The notes: generated by a model not told the origin, from the letters alone. DNA of 64,000 bases from Candidatus Melainabacteria bacterium (GCA_016716405.1 JADJWK010000001.1:496001-560000), one strand, 5' to 3'. Counted from the first letter of the stretch, positions 18,723 through 27,954 are shown. Program-made: numbers and translations.

Positions 18723-18992
18723 ATGAAACACCTGGGAACCTCCCTCGTCTACGGAAGCCTCATTTCCACGTTTGTGGCGTCAATGTACATCCTCGTCAGG
18801 CTCGCCGAGCTGGTCACTGGCAACGCCCAGACCGACTCCGTCTCGATCCTGGGCGAAGCGATTACAGTCTGGCTGGTCTTTACTCTGGTACTGACCATCC
18901 TCCTTCGTGACCTGCAGCTCTGGATCGACAGCCGCAACAAGCCCCGCGAGAAACTCGACGACGAGAACAAGCCCGATCAGCCACCGTTGTGA
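18723..18992 (+). CDS. Small two-helix membrane protein, GDPD operon
   Basis: 89 residues with two transmembrane segments (about 7-30 and 41-62) and a charged, proline-containing C-terminal tail (KPREKLDDENKPDQPPL). Its ribosome site is weak (AAAGG). It is the third gene of the GDPD operon and lies directly before the terminator. No family is recognised. Confidence 0.7.
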   Translation: MKHLGTSLVYGSLISTFVASMYILVRLAELVTGNAQTDSVSILGEAITVWLVFTLVLTILLRDLQLWIDSRNKPREKLDDENKPDQPPL

Positions 18993-18998
18993 TCCCCG

Positions 18999-19042
18999 GA
19001 CCGGAGAGCACCTGCCCCGAGCAGCTGTTCTCCGGTCTTTTT
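18999..19042 (+). terminator. Intrinsic terminator of the GDPD operon
   Basis: A 9-bp stem (18999-19007 with 19029-19037) is followed by five T. The dyad cttatcttctatagt (19058-19072) begins 16 nt later. Confidence 0.85.
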
Positions 19043-19079
19043 CTCTCGCCAGCTTCTCTTATCTTCTATAGTGCACGCC

Positions 19080-19135
19080 CGATATGACTGTGAGGTCAAA
19101 AATTCTGGCAAAAACTTGACCTCACAGTCATATCG
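19080..19135. repeat. Perfect 20-bp inverted repeat (hairpin element, copy 1)
   Basis: Arms 19080-19099 and 19116-19135 pair perfectly around a 16-nt spacer; the core of the arm is atatgactgtgaggtcaa. A related hairpin with arm core atatgact..ggcgtcaaa lies at 43417-43470. Both follow a TATA-like dyad element. Confidence 0.85.
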
Positions 19136-19195
19136 TCCCAACTCTCCGCAGAATCGACTAACTTGGGTCGCGAAATTGCCAGCGCCGCGCTCTGC

Positions 19196-19201
19196 TATAT
19201 T
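19196..19201 (+). promoter_or_regulatory. Possible -10 box directly before the creatininase-family gene
   Basis: tatatt (19196-19201), preceded by TGC, ends 9 nt before the ATG at 19211, and no ribosome binding site is visible. If used, the mRNA would be nearly leaderless. No clear -35 box is seen. Confidence 0.35.
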
Positions 19202-19210
19202 GCTCTGAGT

Positions 19211-19951
19211 ATGGGAATCGAGCTCGAGAATCTGACCTGGGAGGAAGCCGAGAAAGCTCTGGCGGAGCACCATGTGGTGGTCATTCCTCTGGGGAGCAGG
19301 TTGAAAGAGCATGGGCTCCATCTGCCCCTCAATAACGACTGGATTCTTGCCGAGTATCTGAAGAAAGAGGTGAGCAGGCAACTGCCGGTTCTGATCGCGC
19401 CGACCATCTCGCACAGCTATTACCCGGCGATGGTGGACTATCCAGGCACTGTCAGTCTCAGCATCGAGACCGCTGCCGCCCTGGTCGAAGAAATCTGCAC
19501 CAGCCTCAGCCGTTTCGGACCGCGCAAGTTTTATATCCTCAATACAGGGATCTCGACGCACAAACCCCTGGAGAGGGCCAGACAAAAACTGTCGGCAGCC
19601 GGCATCGAGCTCGCCTGCACAGACCTCGACAGTATCCTCGAGCCCGTGGCCGAAACCTTCAGGGAGCAGGCAGGAGGCAGTCATGCCGACGAGATCGAGA
19701 CCTCGATGATGCTCCATATAGCACCGGATATAGTGCGTATCGAAAGAGCCGTACCGGACTTCCACGGCGACGCCCCGGGACCCTTGCGGCGAGAGCCAGA
19801 TGATATCGATCAAAGCCGGCCCGGCGTCTACAGCCCCACCGGCGCTTTCGGGGACCCAACCCTGGCAAGGGCCTGGAAAGGAGAGAAGCTTCTGACAGCC
19901 CTCGTCCAGGGGATTCTCGAAGATATACGGAGGCTATCTCCCGATCCTTAG
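19211..19951 (+). CDS. Creatininase-family metal-dependent amidohydrolase
   Basis: 246 residues from the ATG at 19211 (an upstream TTG at 19163 adds 16 residues without a ribosome site). The signature VVIPLGSRLKEHGLHLPLNND supplies Glu, His and Asp metal ligands; the KEHG form belongs to a subfamily that differs from the classical EQHG of creatininase. SIETAAALVEEI and the late GGSHADEIETSMML (His/Glu ligand region) also fit. Family members hydrolyse cyclic amides or act in cofactor maturation (MftE-like); substrate here is unknown. The gene ends 29 bp before mutL and may share its transcript. Confidence 0.82.
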   Translation: MGIELENLTWEEAEKALAEHHVVVIPLGSRLKEHGLHLPLNNDWILAEYLKKEVSRQLPVLIAPTISHSYYPAMVDYPGTVSLSIETAAALVEEICTSLSRFGPRKFYILNTGISTHKPLERARQKLSAAGIELACTDLDSILEPVAETFREQAGGSHADEIETSMMLHIAPDIVRIERAVPDFHGDAPGPLRREPDDIDQSRPGVYSPTGAFGDPTLARAWKGEKLLTALVQGILEDIRRLSPDP

Positions 19952-19980
19952 TGCAGGTCCGGCGTGCTAAGATTTCGAGC

Positions 19981-21861
19981 ATGCCTAGAATAACTATCCT
20001 GCCCGATCATGTTGCCAGTCAGATTGCCGCCGGAGAGGTGGTAGAGCGCCCTTCTTCCGTTGTCAAAGAGCTGGTCGAGAACTCCATCGATTCCGGTGCG
20101 ACCCGCATCCAGATCGATATAAGCAAAGACTGCCGGGACATAAGAGTCGCCGACAACGGCTGCGGCATGACTCCGGACGACGCCGCCCTGGCCTTTCAGC
20201 GACACGCCACTTCCAAACTGACAGCTGCCGCCGATCTCGAGAGCCTCTCCACCCTCGGCTTCCGGGGCGAGGCCCTGCCCAGTATCGCCTCCATATCTCA
20301 CTTCACCTGCCTGACCCGCGCCAGGGAAGCCGCCACCGGCACCAGGGTCGAAGCGGAAGACGGCAAAGTCACCGTTACCGAAACCGGCTGCGCCCCCGGA
20401 ACTGTCATGGAAGTGAAAGATCTTTTTTACAACGTGCCGGCTCGCTTGAAGTTCTTGAAAAAGGGAAACACCGAGTTCGCCCACATACAGGAGATCGTCC
20501 AGAGCCTGGCAGTCAGCTATCCGGCCGTAGCCATCGAGCTCAAGCTCGACGGCAAACCCCGATTCGCCACTGCCGGTCAGGGCGATCTGCAGAGCACCAT
20601 CAAGGAAGCCCGGCTTTTCTCGGGAGACGAGTCTCTCTGCCAGATAAGACTCGAGACTGAAAATCTTGTGATCAGCGGGTTTCTCGCCAGACCCACTCAT
20701 TTCAGAGGCGACCGGAAAGCGATCATGAGTATAGTTAACGGCCGTCCAGTTCGCTGCCCGCTCACTTTCAAAGCTCTGGACTATGCCTACTCGGACCTCA
20801 TACCCCGGGGTCGCTACCCCATGGCCGTAATCAAAATCGATCTCGACCCTTCTCATGTGGACGTCAATATCCACCCGACCAAGAAAGAGATAAAGTATGA
20901 CAACGGCAATGAAGTCTATACAGCCCTCCATCGTGCCATATCGCAATCCCTGACCCAGCCGCGCCGGGACCTGATGGAATCGATCAGGGCCGCCCGGGAA
21001 AACGTGCTCGAATCGCAGGCGGAGGCAGCCGACACCTACCCGGCAGCGGTCTTCGCCGAATTGCTGCCCCGCACCGCCGGGACCAATACGGTGAGATCTC
21101 GAGAAAGCCGTTACTCGACTCCGGAAGACGGCTCCGACCAGCTTTCCTTCCGTGATTCTCTCTCATACTCCCCGGGCAGGAAAGAGAACATCAGCACGGT
21201 TGCGGCCGTCAGCACCGTTTCCCTGGCAGAGACAAACTTCCTGAGCGGCATAACCTCCGACTCGGAGATCCGCCTGCCCGCTGGCTGGCGCCTGGCAGGC
21301 TATCTGCACAACACCTATTTCATCTTCGAAACGGACGAAGGCATCGAGATTATCGAGCAACACATCGCCCACGAGCGCTTCCTCTATGAAAGGCTCCTCG
21401 CCGGTCAAGAGACCAGAGGACGAACCAGCACCGCTTCCCAGCGCCTCTGCATAGCCGTCCCCCTGACTCTTTCCACCGAGCAGACCGAGACCCTCAGAGA
21501 AAGCATGGATGGGTTGGCAAGCCTCGGCTTCGAATTCGAGATCGAGGAGGCCGACGGCATGTCCCGGGCTTCTTGCACCCAGGTTCCCCTGGAGATGGCC
21601 AATCAGAATTATGCTCTGATCATCCAGAAGATGATCGACGATATCGGAGACTCCGATTCGGCCGCGGTGCCTCTCGATGCCACCAAGTCGATAGCCTGCC
21701 AGGCCGCCGTCAAGAACGGCATGCCCCTGAGCGAAGCCGACATCCTGAGACTGGTGACCGCCTGGCTTGTCACACCCAGACACGATACCTGCCCACACGG
21801 TCGTCCGGTCCGTCTCAAATTCACGCGCCAGAAGCTATTCGATCTCTTTCATCCGGCCTGA
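19981..21861 (+). CDS. mutL: DNA mismatch repair protein MutL
   Basis: 626 residues from the ATG at 19981 (MPRITILPDHVASQIAAGEVV matches the family start; an upstream in-frame start at 19951 is less likely). The GHKL ATPase domain has KELVENSIDSGA (Glu30, Asn34), DNGCGM, RHATSKL and FRGEALPSI. A low-complexity linker (about 345-420) leads to the C-terminal dimerisation/endonuclease domain with ACQAAVKNG and CPHGRP. The endonuclease motif usually written DQHA-x2-E-x4-E reads EQHI-AH-E-RFLY-E at 459-472, so Asp is replaced by Glu. No mutS is nearby. Its 3' end overlaps the minus-strand gene by 27 bp. Confidence 0.95.
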   Translation: MPRITILPDHVASQIAAGEVVERPSSVVKELVENSIDSGATRIQIDISKDCRDIRVADNGCGMTPDDAALAFQRHATSKLTAAADLESLSTLGFRGEALPSIASISHFTCLTRAREAATGTRVEAEDGKVTVTETGCAPGTVMEVKDLFYNVPARLKFLKKGNTEFAHIQEIVQSLAVSYPAVAIELKLDGKPRFATAGQGDLQSTIKEARLFSGDESLCQIRLETENLVISGFLARPTHFRGDRKAIMSIVNGRPVRCPLTFKALDYAYSDLIPRGRYPMAVIKIDLDPSHVDVNIHPTKKEIKYDNGNEVYTALHRAISQSLTQPRRDLMESIRAARENVLESQAEAADTYPAAVFAELLPRTAGTNTVRSRESRYSTPEDGSDQLSFRDSLSYSPGRKENISTVAAVSTVSLAETNFLSGITSDSEIRLPAGWRLAGYLHNTYFIFETDEGIEIIEQHIAHERFLYERLLAGQETRGRTSTASQRLCIAVPLTLSTEQTETLRESMDGLASLGFEFEIEEADGMSRASCTQVPLEMANQNYALIIQKMIDDIGDSDSAAVPLDATKSIACQAAVKNGMPLSEADILRLVTAWLVTPRHDTCPHGRPVRLKFTRQKLFDLFHPA

Positions 21862-24800
21862 CAGGGCAAAACGCGACAGAGCATCAGCGTTCTGCCCGAT
21901 GCTGCGCAGGTGGAATTTGACCACTTCCGGGCTGTAGAGCTCGAGCGCCTTGAGAGCCGGACTCTGAACCGAATGAGGTCCACCCAGCACGACCTGCAAT
22001 AAGGGCTCCACCAGACGGTCATCTTTGACCCCGGAAGCGAGAATCACGCCCTCGGACATCTGACTGGGGGACTTGCTGGTGAGAAGAGAGCCGAGCCTGG
22101 TCACGAGCTTCTCGTGCCGGACCACATCGAGGAGATTCTGAGCCTTGCCGGCGATGGCTCGATCGCGGCTGAGAGTGAGGTTGCCGAGCATATGATCGAG
22201 ATCCAGGCTCTGCTTCAAGCTGAGATTCTCCATGGCTAGCATCTGCAGACTCGGGTGACGGAGAGCCCTGCCCAGAAAGGCGGTCTTGAAACCATCGCCG
22301 TATTCGGCTCCGGAAGCAACGTCCAGCACCTCGTCGAAAACCAACCGGCGCCCACGAGCATCGGGCATTCTGTCGATGAGCTCCATAAGCTCAGGCAGTC
22401 CATCTCTGTCTCCCCGTAAATCGAGAAAGCGCTCGTAAACATCGGCGTTGCGCCCGTGCTGCAGCCTGATGCGATCACGAGCCAATTCTCTCACAGGCGA
22501 ATCGGGGCGACCCTGCTCGAGAAGAAAATCGAAACCATCGTGCCCGTAATTGCGAGCATTGAGTCGATATGCCGCGTCAAAGGCTATGTCCTGCAAGGTC
22601 GTAAGTTTCACCTTCGAGCCCTCCTGTCCGAAGCCCGCCCCCTTCAGGGCTGGCACCGCTTCCGGTGCCACAGCGAGAGACGGATCGGTAGCCAGCTTGA
22701 TCAAAGAAGCCGTGTGCAGCTCCGGATCCCCGAACTGAACCAGGAGCTCGGCGGCCGCCGCCCTCTCGGCAGGTGTCCCTGAAACCAGGCGATTCTCCAG
22801 AATTTTCACGGCCTCCGGCAGCACATTGCGCTGGACATATTCGACACGATGACTGTACATAGAGCCCAGGGAGCTCCTGCTGCCCGCAAGAGGTTGACCC
22901 AGGGCCCAGGAGAGATTCTTGGCATAGACCGCTGCCCGGACCGGGGCATTCTCCGCCAGGTTGTAGAAATTGTCCACATCGGAGGAGAGAAACTCTTCTC
23001 CCATATGAACGGCAAAGTCCTCTCCGGGCTCGGTCCGGGCATAAGAGCGCACATAGTACTTGTCTGTGGCAGCCCCCTTCGAGGCAGGGTAGAAGTCTTT
23101 GCCCCCGTTCTCGGACGCTGCTGTGTCAGTGACTGGAACGTCCTTGTCCACCAGGTTGGCCAGGCGGGCGAGATTCTCATGGCCCGGGCTCTTGCCACCG
23201 GAGAGATGAGTCCACTCGTGCTTGCCGAATTCCAGAATCACAGATCGGTCGACACCATCGACGATATCGACCCGGGGGCGGTAATAAGTAATCCTTCCGT
23301 CGCTCCCCGCCGTCGCTGCCGTCTCGAACGACTTGCCATAGAACTGCTTGTTCCAGAGGTCGCCTATATAGGGCTCGTCGCTTATCACGATATCTTTTAC
23401 AAAATTGGCGTTGGGCAGATCATCGAGAACCGCTATCATGTCCTCTGGAAGAGCCAGATTGCGATCGGGATGGCTCAAAAGCTTCAATCGCGCTGCCACC
23501 ACCGGTAATGACGCTTCCGCATCGGCGACGGGCATATACTCGGTCAGCAAAGCCATCCGGTCGCTCGTCTTGCCCCACTCGGTCGCGATCTTTGAGCGCT
23601 GACCGAAATCGAGCCTGTCATACGGCACTTCGGTATCCGCTGTGAGCCTCAGCTGCCGCAGAGTCTCCATCTGCCCGGTGACCTTGCCACCCGGCCGGTC
23701 TTTCACCAGTATCCTGGCATTATGACCTTCGACATCATAAGCGACTACTTTCTCGGTACGAAACTTCAAGAAATCGAAGAACTTCTGCTTGGACTCATAG
23801 GGACCCTTGACCCCTTCAGGCTTGTACAGAAAAAGCTCGGTTTCTGTCACGCCTCGGCCGAGCCTGCTGTTGAGCTCCGTGAATCGAATCCGTCCGGGCG
23901 GGGGCCCGAGCCTATCGAGACCCACCGGCTCGAGCCCGTCTTCGACTGTCCGCTTGGTCTTGAAGCTCCTGGCCCCGACTTCTTCGAAAGCCAGTGAACG
24001 ACTCCTCGTATATTCAGCCGCATCCCGCAGAAGTCCCGGCCGCTCTCTGAAATGCGAGCCCGCCATCATGGCGGTTCCAGTGACCGCCCCGATCATCCCG
24101 GAAGTGTTGATCAGCGAAAGACTCTCACCGAAAGACTTGCCTTGCTTGACCGCCTCGATCCCTCCGACGACTGCTCCTGAAGTGTACCCGGAGGTGCCGC
24201 CGACAATCAGGGAGGCAGCCACAGGCGAGACCGCGCTGCGCCTCAAAGCCGAGTTGGTCAGGTTGGCGGCGCGCATTCCCACCAGCCCGCCCGGCAGATT
24301 GATCAGGGCGCCCACAGTGCCGGCCGTGGCGATAGACCCGGCACCCTGCGTCAGAGACACATTGCCGCTCTCGTCTATCCAGGAATGCGAGTCGAATCCG
24401 GCCTTCACCGCACCGAAACCGAAACCGGCCGTGAGATGTGTGGCCGACTCGGCCGCCAGTCCGCCTCCGAGCCTGCTGGCGGTAAAAGTCTGCAGCCCGC
24501 TTCCCGGAAGCATCGATCGGCCGACCTTATTGAGAGCCACCCCTTCCGCGAAATTGAGGGCGAAGCTGCCGACACCGTCTCCAAACCCGGCATGCGGGTC
24601 GACCAGGAGGGTGGACCGAGCGAGGCCGGCAGTCAACCCGCGAAACTTGGGAATCATGGCCATGGTATCGGCGGTCACAAGAGCAGCAAAATCATGCTTG
24701 CCCGCACGCTCGATGGCTTCCTGTTGACTCTCCGGCGCATCGATCAGGTCATGGACGCTGCCGATCACGCAACCACCCAGGGTGTTCTCATAGCGCTCTC

Positions 24801-24930
24801 CGAAAATATCGTCGAGCAGACCGGCCCGTGAAGAACTCTCACCGCCGCCGGTCCCAGAACTATCTACCGGTGTGGCAACCGCCATGTCGAGCAAGCGATT
24901 GCCGTCTGCTCCCTCTTTTCCCCCGGACAC
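21835..24930 (-). CDS. Large HEAT-like protein with HEWTH zinc-peptidase motif
   Basis: 1031 residues from a GTG start (GAGG about 8 nt upstream). The N-terminal 350 residues are rich in Gly/Ala with several hydrophobic glycine-zipper stretches (TAGLARS, GAVTGTAMMAG, GAVVGG), as in membrane-inserting proteins. The middle contains HEWTH (in LEFGKHEWTHLSGG, about residue 570), an HExxH zinc site, and about 65 residues later EPGEDFAVHMGEEF, where the Glu of EDFA is the likely third ligand (gluzincin pattern). The last 350 residues look like helical HEAT-like repeats. No signal peptide is visible. The family is not recognised; peptidase activity is inferred from the motif. Confidence 0.78.
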   Translation of the reverse strand: MSGGKEGADGNRLLDMAVATPVDSSGTGGGESSSRAGLLDDIFGERYENTLGGCVIGSVHDLIDAPESQQEAIERAGKHDFAALVTADTMAMIPKFRGLTAGLARSTLLVDPHAGFGDGVGSFALNFAEGVALNKVGRSMLPGSGLQTFTASRLGGGLAAESATHLTAGFGFGAVKAGFDSHSWIDESGNVSLTQGAGSIATAGTVGALINLPGGLVGMRAANLTNSALRRSAVSPVAASLIVGGTSGYTSGAVVGGIEAVKQGKSFGESLSLINTSGMIGAVTGTAMMAGSHFRERPGLLRDAAEYTRSRSLAFEEVGARSFKTKRTVEDGLEPVGLDRLGPPPGRIRFTELNSRLGRGVTETELFLYKPEGVKGPYESKQKFFDFLKFRTEKVVAYDVEGHNARILVKDRPGGKVTGQMETLRQLRLTADTEVPYDRLDFGQRSKIATEWGKTSDRMALLTEYMPVADAEASLPVVAARLKLLSHPDRNLALPEDMIAVLDDLPNANFVKDIVISDEPYIGDLWNKQFYGKSFETAATAGSDGRITYYRPRVDIVDGVDRSVILEFGKHEWTHLSGGKSPGHENLARLANLVDKDVPVTDTAASENGGKDFYPASKGAATDKYYVRSYARTEPGEDFAVHMGEEFLSSDVDNFYNLAENAPVRAAVYAKNLSWALGQPLAGSRSSLGSMYSHRVEYVQRNVLPEAVKILENRLVSGTPAERAAAAELLVQFGDPELHTASLIKLATDPSLAVAPEAVPALKGAGFGQEGSKVKLTTLQDIAFDAAYRLNARNYGHDGFDFLLEQGRPDSPVRELARDRIRLQHGRNADVYERFLDLRGDRDGLPELMELIDRMPDARGRRLVFDEVLDVASGAEYGDGFKTAFLGRALRHPSLQMLAMENLSLKQSLDLDHMLGNLTLSRDRAIAGKAQNLLDVVRHEKLVTRLGSLLTSKSPSQMSEGVILASGVKDDRLVEPLLQVVLGGPHSVQSPALKALELYSPEVVKFHLRSIGQNADALSRFALSGRMKEIE

Positions 24931-24983
24931 CGCCTGAGCCTCTGACTGGATACTTATAAAAGATACCCAGAAACTCTACTTAT

Positions 24984-25012
24984 CAAAAGAGGCAGCCTCA
25001 GGGCTGCCTCTT
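24984..25012 (-). terminator. Intrinsic terminator of the glycine-zipper protein gene
   Basis: A perfect 11-bp stem (24987-24997 with 25002-25012) with a 4-nt loop, just past the minus-strand stop at 25034. Confidence 0.75.
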
Positions 25013-25033
25013 CCAAAGCCACTCAGCTTAGAA

Positions 25034-25747
25034 TCAGCGAAGCTGAACTCCCGAACTAGCCAGTCCGGACGAGAGAGACATCGGTTGATCCAGAGCGAAA
25101 CGAACTCTCGTCCCGCTTGGAATTTTGACGTCCTTGCCCTTTCTCCAGAGGTTGCTGCCCAGACCGACAGCTCCGCCGGTCGCGACTCCGGCAATTGCTC
25201 CGGCTCCGACGCTTCCGGCAACGATGGGGGCGAAGATGATCCCGAGCAATGTGCCGCCGGCAGTCCAGGCTGCCGTGCGAGCAACACCACTGGCAACCGT
25301 GGACTTCGTGCTTCTTCCCTTGAGATTACCGTCTTTCTCATGAATGCTCTTGTCGTCCTGCTCGGCTGTGATAATTGCCGAAAGAGGATAACGAACGCCA
25401 TCAGGAGTGATGGCGTTGGTGAGACGCAGGCTCATCTGCCCGTTGGTTCCACCAAGACCGCTCTTGTCGGCGCTGACGACCTGCCCTTCGAGCCGGGTGC
25501 CGGACGGAAGGACCATATCGCTGCCAAGGTACATGGGCGCGTAGAGCTGCGCGTTGAAGATGTCTCCCGGTTTGGCCACGGCGCTGTCTATCGGACTCGT
25601 CAGGGCGCAGTCGAGAATGGTGCCGGTCGGCACATAAGTGACATGCCCCTGGAGAGTCTGGCCGTTGTATGTTTGAGCCATAGCGGGGAAAGTCGGTCCC
25701 AGCAAGAGAACACCTGCCAATGCCAACGTTAAGGGTGTTCTTTTCAT
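25034..25747 (-). CDS. Secreted glycine-zipper protein of unknown function
   Basis: 237 residues, AAGGAG about 7 nt before the ATG. Signal peptide about 1-24 (MKRTPLTL, hydrophobic core, AMA-QTYN). Residues 35-115 form a beta-rich domain with KPGDIFNAQL and LPSGTRLEGQVV, resembling the conjugation-type VirB10/TrbI beta-barrel signature (P-G-D and P-x-G-T elements), but short. A glycine-zipper hydrophobic segment (about 155-198, GSVGAGAIAGVATGGAVGLG) could span the outer membrane. The C-terminal SGTRVRFALDQPMSL repeats the barrel-type motif. It is a single gene with its own terminator. Confidence 0.78.
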   Translation of the reverse strand: MKRTPLTLALAGVLLLGPTFPAMAQTYNGQTLQGHVTYVPTGTILDCALTSPIDSAVAKPGDIFNAQLYAPMYLGSDMVLPSGTRLEGQVVSADKSGLGGTNGQMSLRLTNAITPDGVRYPLSAIITAEQDDKSIHEKDGNLKGRSTKSTVASGVARTAAWTAGGTLLGIIFAPIVAGSVGAGAIAGVATGGAVGLGSNLWRKGKDVKIPSGTRVRFALDQPMSLSSGLASSGVQLR

Positions 25748-26137
25748 AGAATGCTCCTTCTAGCTATCAATCCTCCAGTACAGTCCGAAGAATAGCACAA
25801 GGGCTCAGCGCTGGAAATCAAACCGCGCTAGCACCCCCGACGATAGCGCAGGTGATACCAGCTCGATAGCACATACGGTGGCGATTCCCGGCGCTTTCCG
25901 GCAATTGTCGGGCATGGCGAAATTGTCCGGCATAGTTCCGATAAACAAACCTGTCAAGAGTCGGATCTACCGGAGAGAAGGCGAGCTTTCACCTTTATGA
26001 CGCCTGCCTGAACTTTTACTACCTTCTATAATATTTTGTCTTTAAAGCAATCAGGGACGGTATCAGAACAATCTCGGCAGCGAGCAACCTCTCTTCAGGT
26101 CTGCTCGCTGCCGAATAAATCAGTCGCTGATCAGGGC
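25748..26137. other. Intergenic region with a 13-bp perfect hairpin and a dyad element
   Basis: It holds the dyad actaccttctataat (26018-26032) and a strong hairpin (26074-26086 with 26102-26114, 13 bp perfect, 15-nt loop) just past the stop at 26138, probably the terminator of that operon although the T-tract is weak. Promoter of the 25747 gene expected here. Confidence 0.6.
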
Positions 26138-26332
26138 TCAGCGCTTGTCGACGCTCCCCCCGCACCGCCGGCAGCGGGACGGGAGATCCGGCGCCTCATA
26201 CGGATGCTCGCACCGGCGACAGAAGTGCCCGTAAAGTCGCTGCTGCCCGCCACGCGACGACGAGCGCCGGCGGCGTTTGAGCATCGAAAGCAGGGCCAGG
26301 ACTACCAGGACGAGGATGATGATTTTGAACAT
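26138..26332 (-). CDS. Small membrane-anchored zinc-ribbon protein
   Basis: 64 residues: one N-terminal transmembrane helix (about 2-17), an arginine-rich stretch (KRRRRSSSRGGQQR), then a two-knuckle zinc ribbon (CRRC and CRRC about 14 residues apart). Its ATG overlaps the stop of the upstream gene (TGATG), so it is translationally coupled to it. No named family is recognised. The arrangement anchor-basic-zinc ribbon suggests a membrane-attached binding module. Confidence 0.7.
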   Translation of the reverse strand: MFKIIILVLVVLALLSMLKRRRRSSSRGGQQRLYGHFCRRCEHPYEAPDLPSRCRRCGGSVDKR

Positions 26333-27537
26333 CAGAAAGGTCCTCCGACATACTCCGCGGGAAGCGGCACCACCGATGGAGCCTGATAAGACACGGGTCT
26401 CATCAAGCCATACGGAATATCCACGTGCTCGCCTTCCCGCGGCTGCAACAAGACCACCTTGCTCTCCGGGTCGCGCCCTTCGATCTTGAAGACCGTGCCG
26501 TCCGGATGCAAGTAACGAATCACTCTGTATACAACACCTTCACGGGTCTCGTTCGAGTGCAGTTCGATGACGCCGCCGTCGCCGATCACAAACCTCTTGC
26601 CGTCGACGACAATCTCGAGCAGGCTGAAGTTATCGGCAAGCAGGCGCTTCTCGGGCGGCAGGCCGGCATCGATCGTCTTCCAGACCTGCACCACCTTCTG
26701 ACCGCCGATGGTGAGCTCGGCAGTCATGCGGCCGATCTCGAAAAGCCGGCGCTGCGAAAGCGCTCCGTCCTCGAGGAAATAGTCCGCCTTTACCGGCCAG
26801 CTCACCATGTACGGCGAGTCGCTGCGATAGAAGCGCTCATAGGTCATTCGAACGGTCTTTCCGTCAGCATGGTAATAGCTGCCGGACTCCATCCGACCCA
26901 GCCAGGTCAGGTCCGATTCGAGGCTGCCATCCGGATAAAACGTCTTCTGGAATTTCTCGATAGCGCTTTTGACGATGAGCTCGAGGCGGGGATTGCCGTT
27001 CTCCCAGAAAGTCCTGTTCGACTTGAGGACGCCCTGAAGACTGTAGGACGTTACATAGGAGACCCCCAGCCCATCGCTGAATCGCCCGGTCACGACATAG
27101 TCGCCATCGTCCCGCCTGAGACCCGAGCGCGAGAGGCTGCCGTCTTCGCGATATTGCTCGTCGGCGAGCCAGCGGCGGCCGACAAGATCGAGACTGACGT
27201 GAGCTTTCACGCGGGGCACGGCAGAGCCATCGGCGGCATAGTAGCGCCAGAATTCGCGGACAGTGCCGTCTTCGCGGTAAACCACCAGACCGGTCTCGCC
27301 ATTGGCGAAGTACACCCGGGCATCCATGGGAGTGAATCCGTCCGGACCGTAACGCACCAGACGTTGCTCCTCCCCTATCCCCTGCGGCGGTAACTGCACC
27401 CGCAGGGATGGACGGCCGGAGAAGGGAACCTGCTCCAGATCCTGGCCTTTGTAATGCCTGACAACCTCGCGTACAGCGAAGCCGGAGGCGGTAATCAGAA
27501 GAGCTGCGCAGAGAGCCACCACGATGCTTTTCCGCAT
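26332..27537 (-). CDS. Membrane-anchored or secreted MORN-like repeat protein
   Basis: 401 residues from the ATG at 27537, chosen for GGGAGGG about 5 nt upstream (the frame continues to 27582). Residues 1-23 form a signal anchor (MRKSIVVALCAALLITASG). The rest contains many short beta repeats of the Y-x-x-DG(S/T/K) type (YYADGS, YREDGS, YPDGS, YHADGK, HPDGT), like MORN/YwqK-type repeat proteins. It ends in a proline-containing tail. It is the first gene of a coupled pair with the small zinc-ribbon protein. Function unknown. Confidence 0.75.
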   Translation of the reverse strand: MRKSIVVALCAALLITASGFAVREVVRHYKGQDLEQVPFSGRPSLRVQLPPQGIGEEQRLVRYGPDGFTPMDARVYFANGETGLVVYREDGTVREFWRYYAADGSAVPRVKAHVSLDLVGRRWLADEQYREDGSLSRSGLRRDDGDYVVTGRFSDGLGVSYVTSYSLQGVLKSNRTFWENGNPRLELIVKSAIEKFQKTFYPDGSLESDLTWLGRMESGSYYHADGKTVRMTYERFYRSDSPYMVSWPVKADYFLEDGALSQRRLFEIGRMTAELTIGGQKVVQVWKTIDAGLPPEKRLLADNFSLLEIVVDGKRFVIGDGGVIELHSNETREGVVYRVIRYLHPDGTVFKIEGRDPESKVVLLQPREGEHVDIPYGLMRPVSYQAPSVVPLPAEYVGGPF

Positions 27538-27954
27538 ACGACCCTCCCTTTCCAGTTCGATTTCGGTTGTGCCCGCAGCCATGCTCGATGGCGATTGGCT
27601 TGCCGGGCGGCGATTGCTAGTACTTGTCCGAGAGTGCTTTTCGACGAATTATCGGGACGAATGAACGAAGGGTGATAGAAACACAAGCGATCAAGTCACA
27701 TCTGGTAAGGGAAAATCGAGAAAAGAAATATGAAATGCCATTGTTTACATGCTTCACCATGGAGCGAAAAATGGCCGAGCTACGCCAGCTATTTCGCCCC
27801 GGAGCCATTCCTGTTATCATGTCTGACTCGCACTGAGGCTCACTAGAAAGAGTGAGTTGCAAAGCCAGATATAGCTGACTTTCTTGTGGGTATAAACTCT
27901 TAGATGCTGAGAAGCCCACTCCACCCACGAACCACGAACCTGGGAGTCGAGCGA
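27538..27954. other. 417-bp intergenic region, no gene supported
   Basis: Divergent promoter region between the MORN-like gene (-) and the PP2C gene (+). Short frames are present without ribosome sites. No repeat or RNA gene is recognised. Confidence 0.5.
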
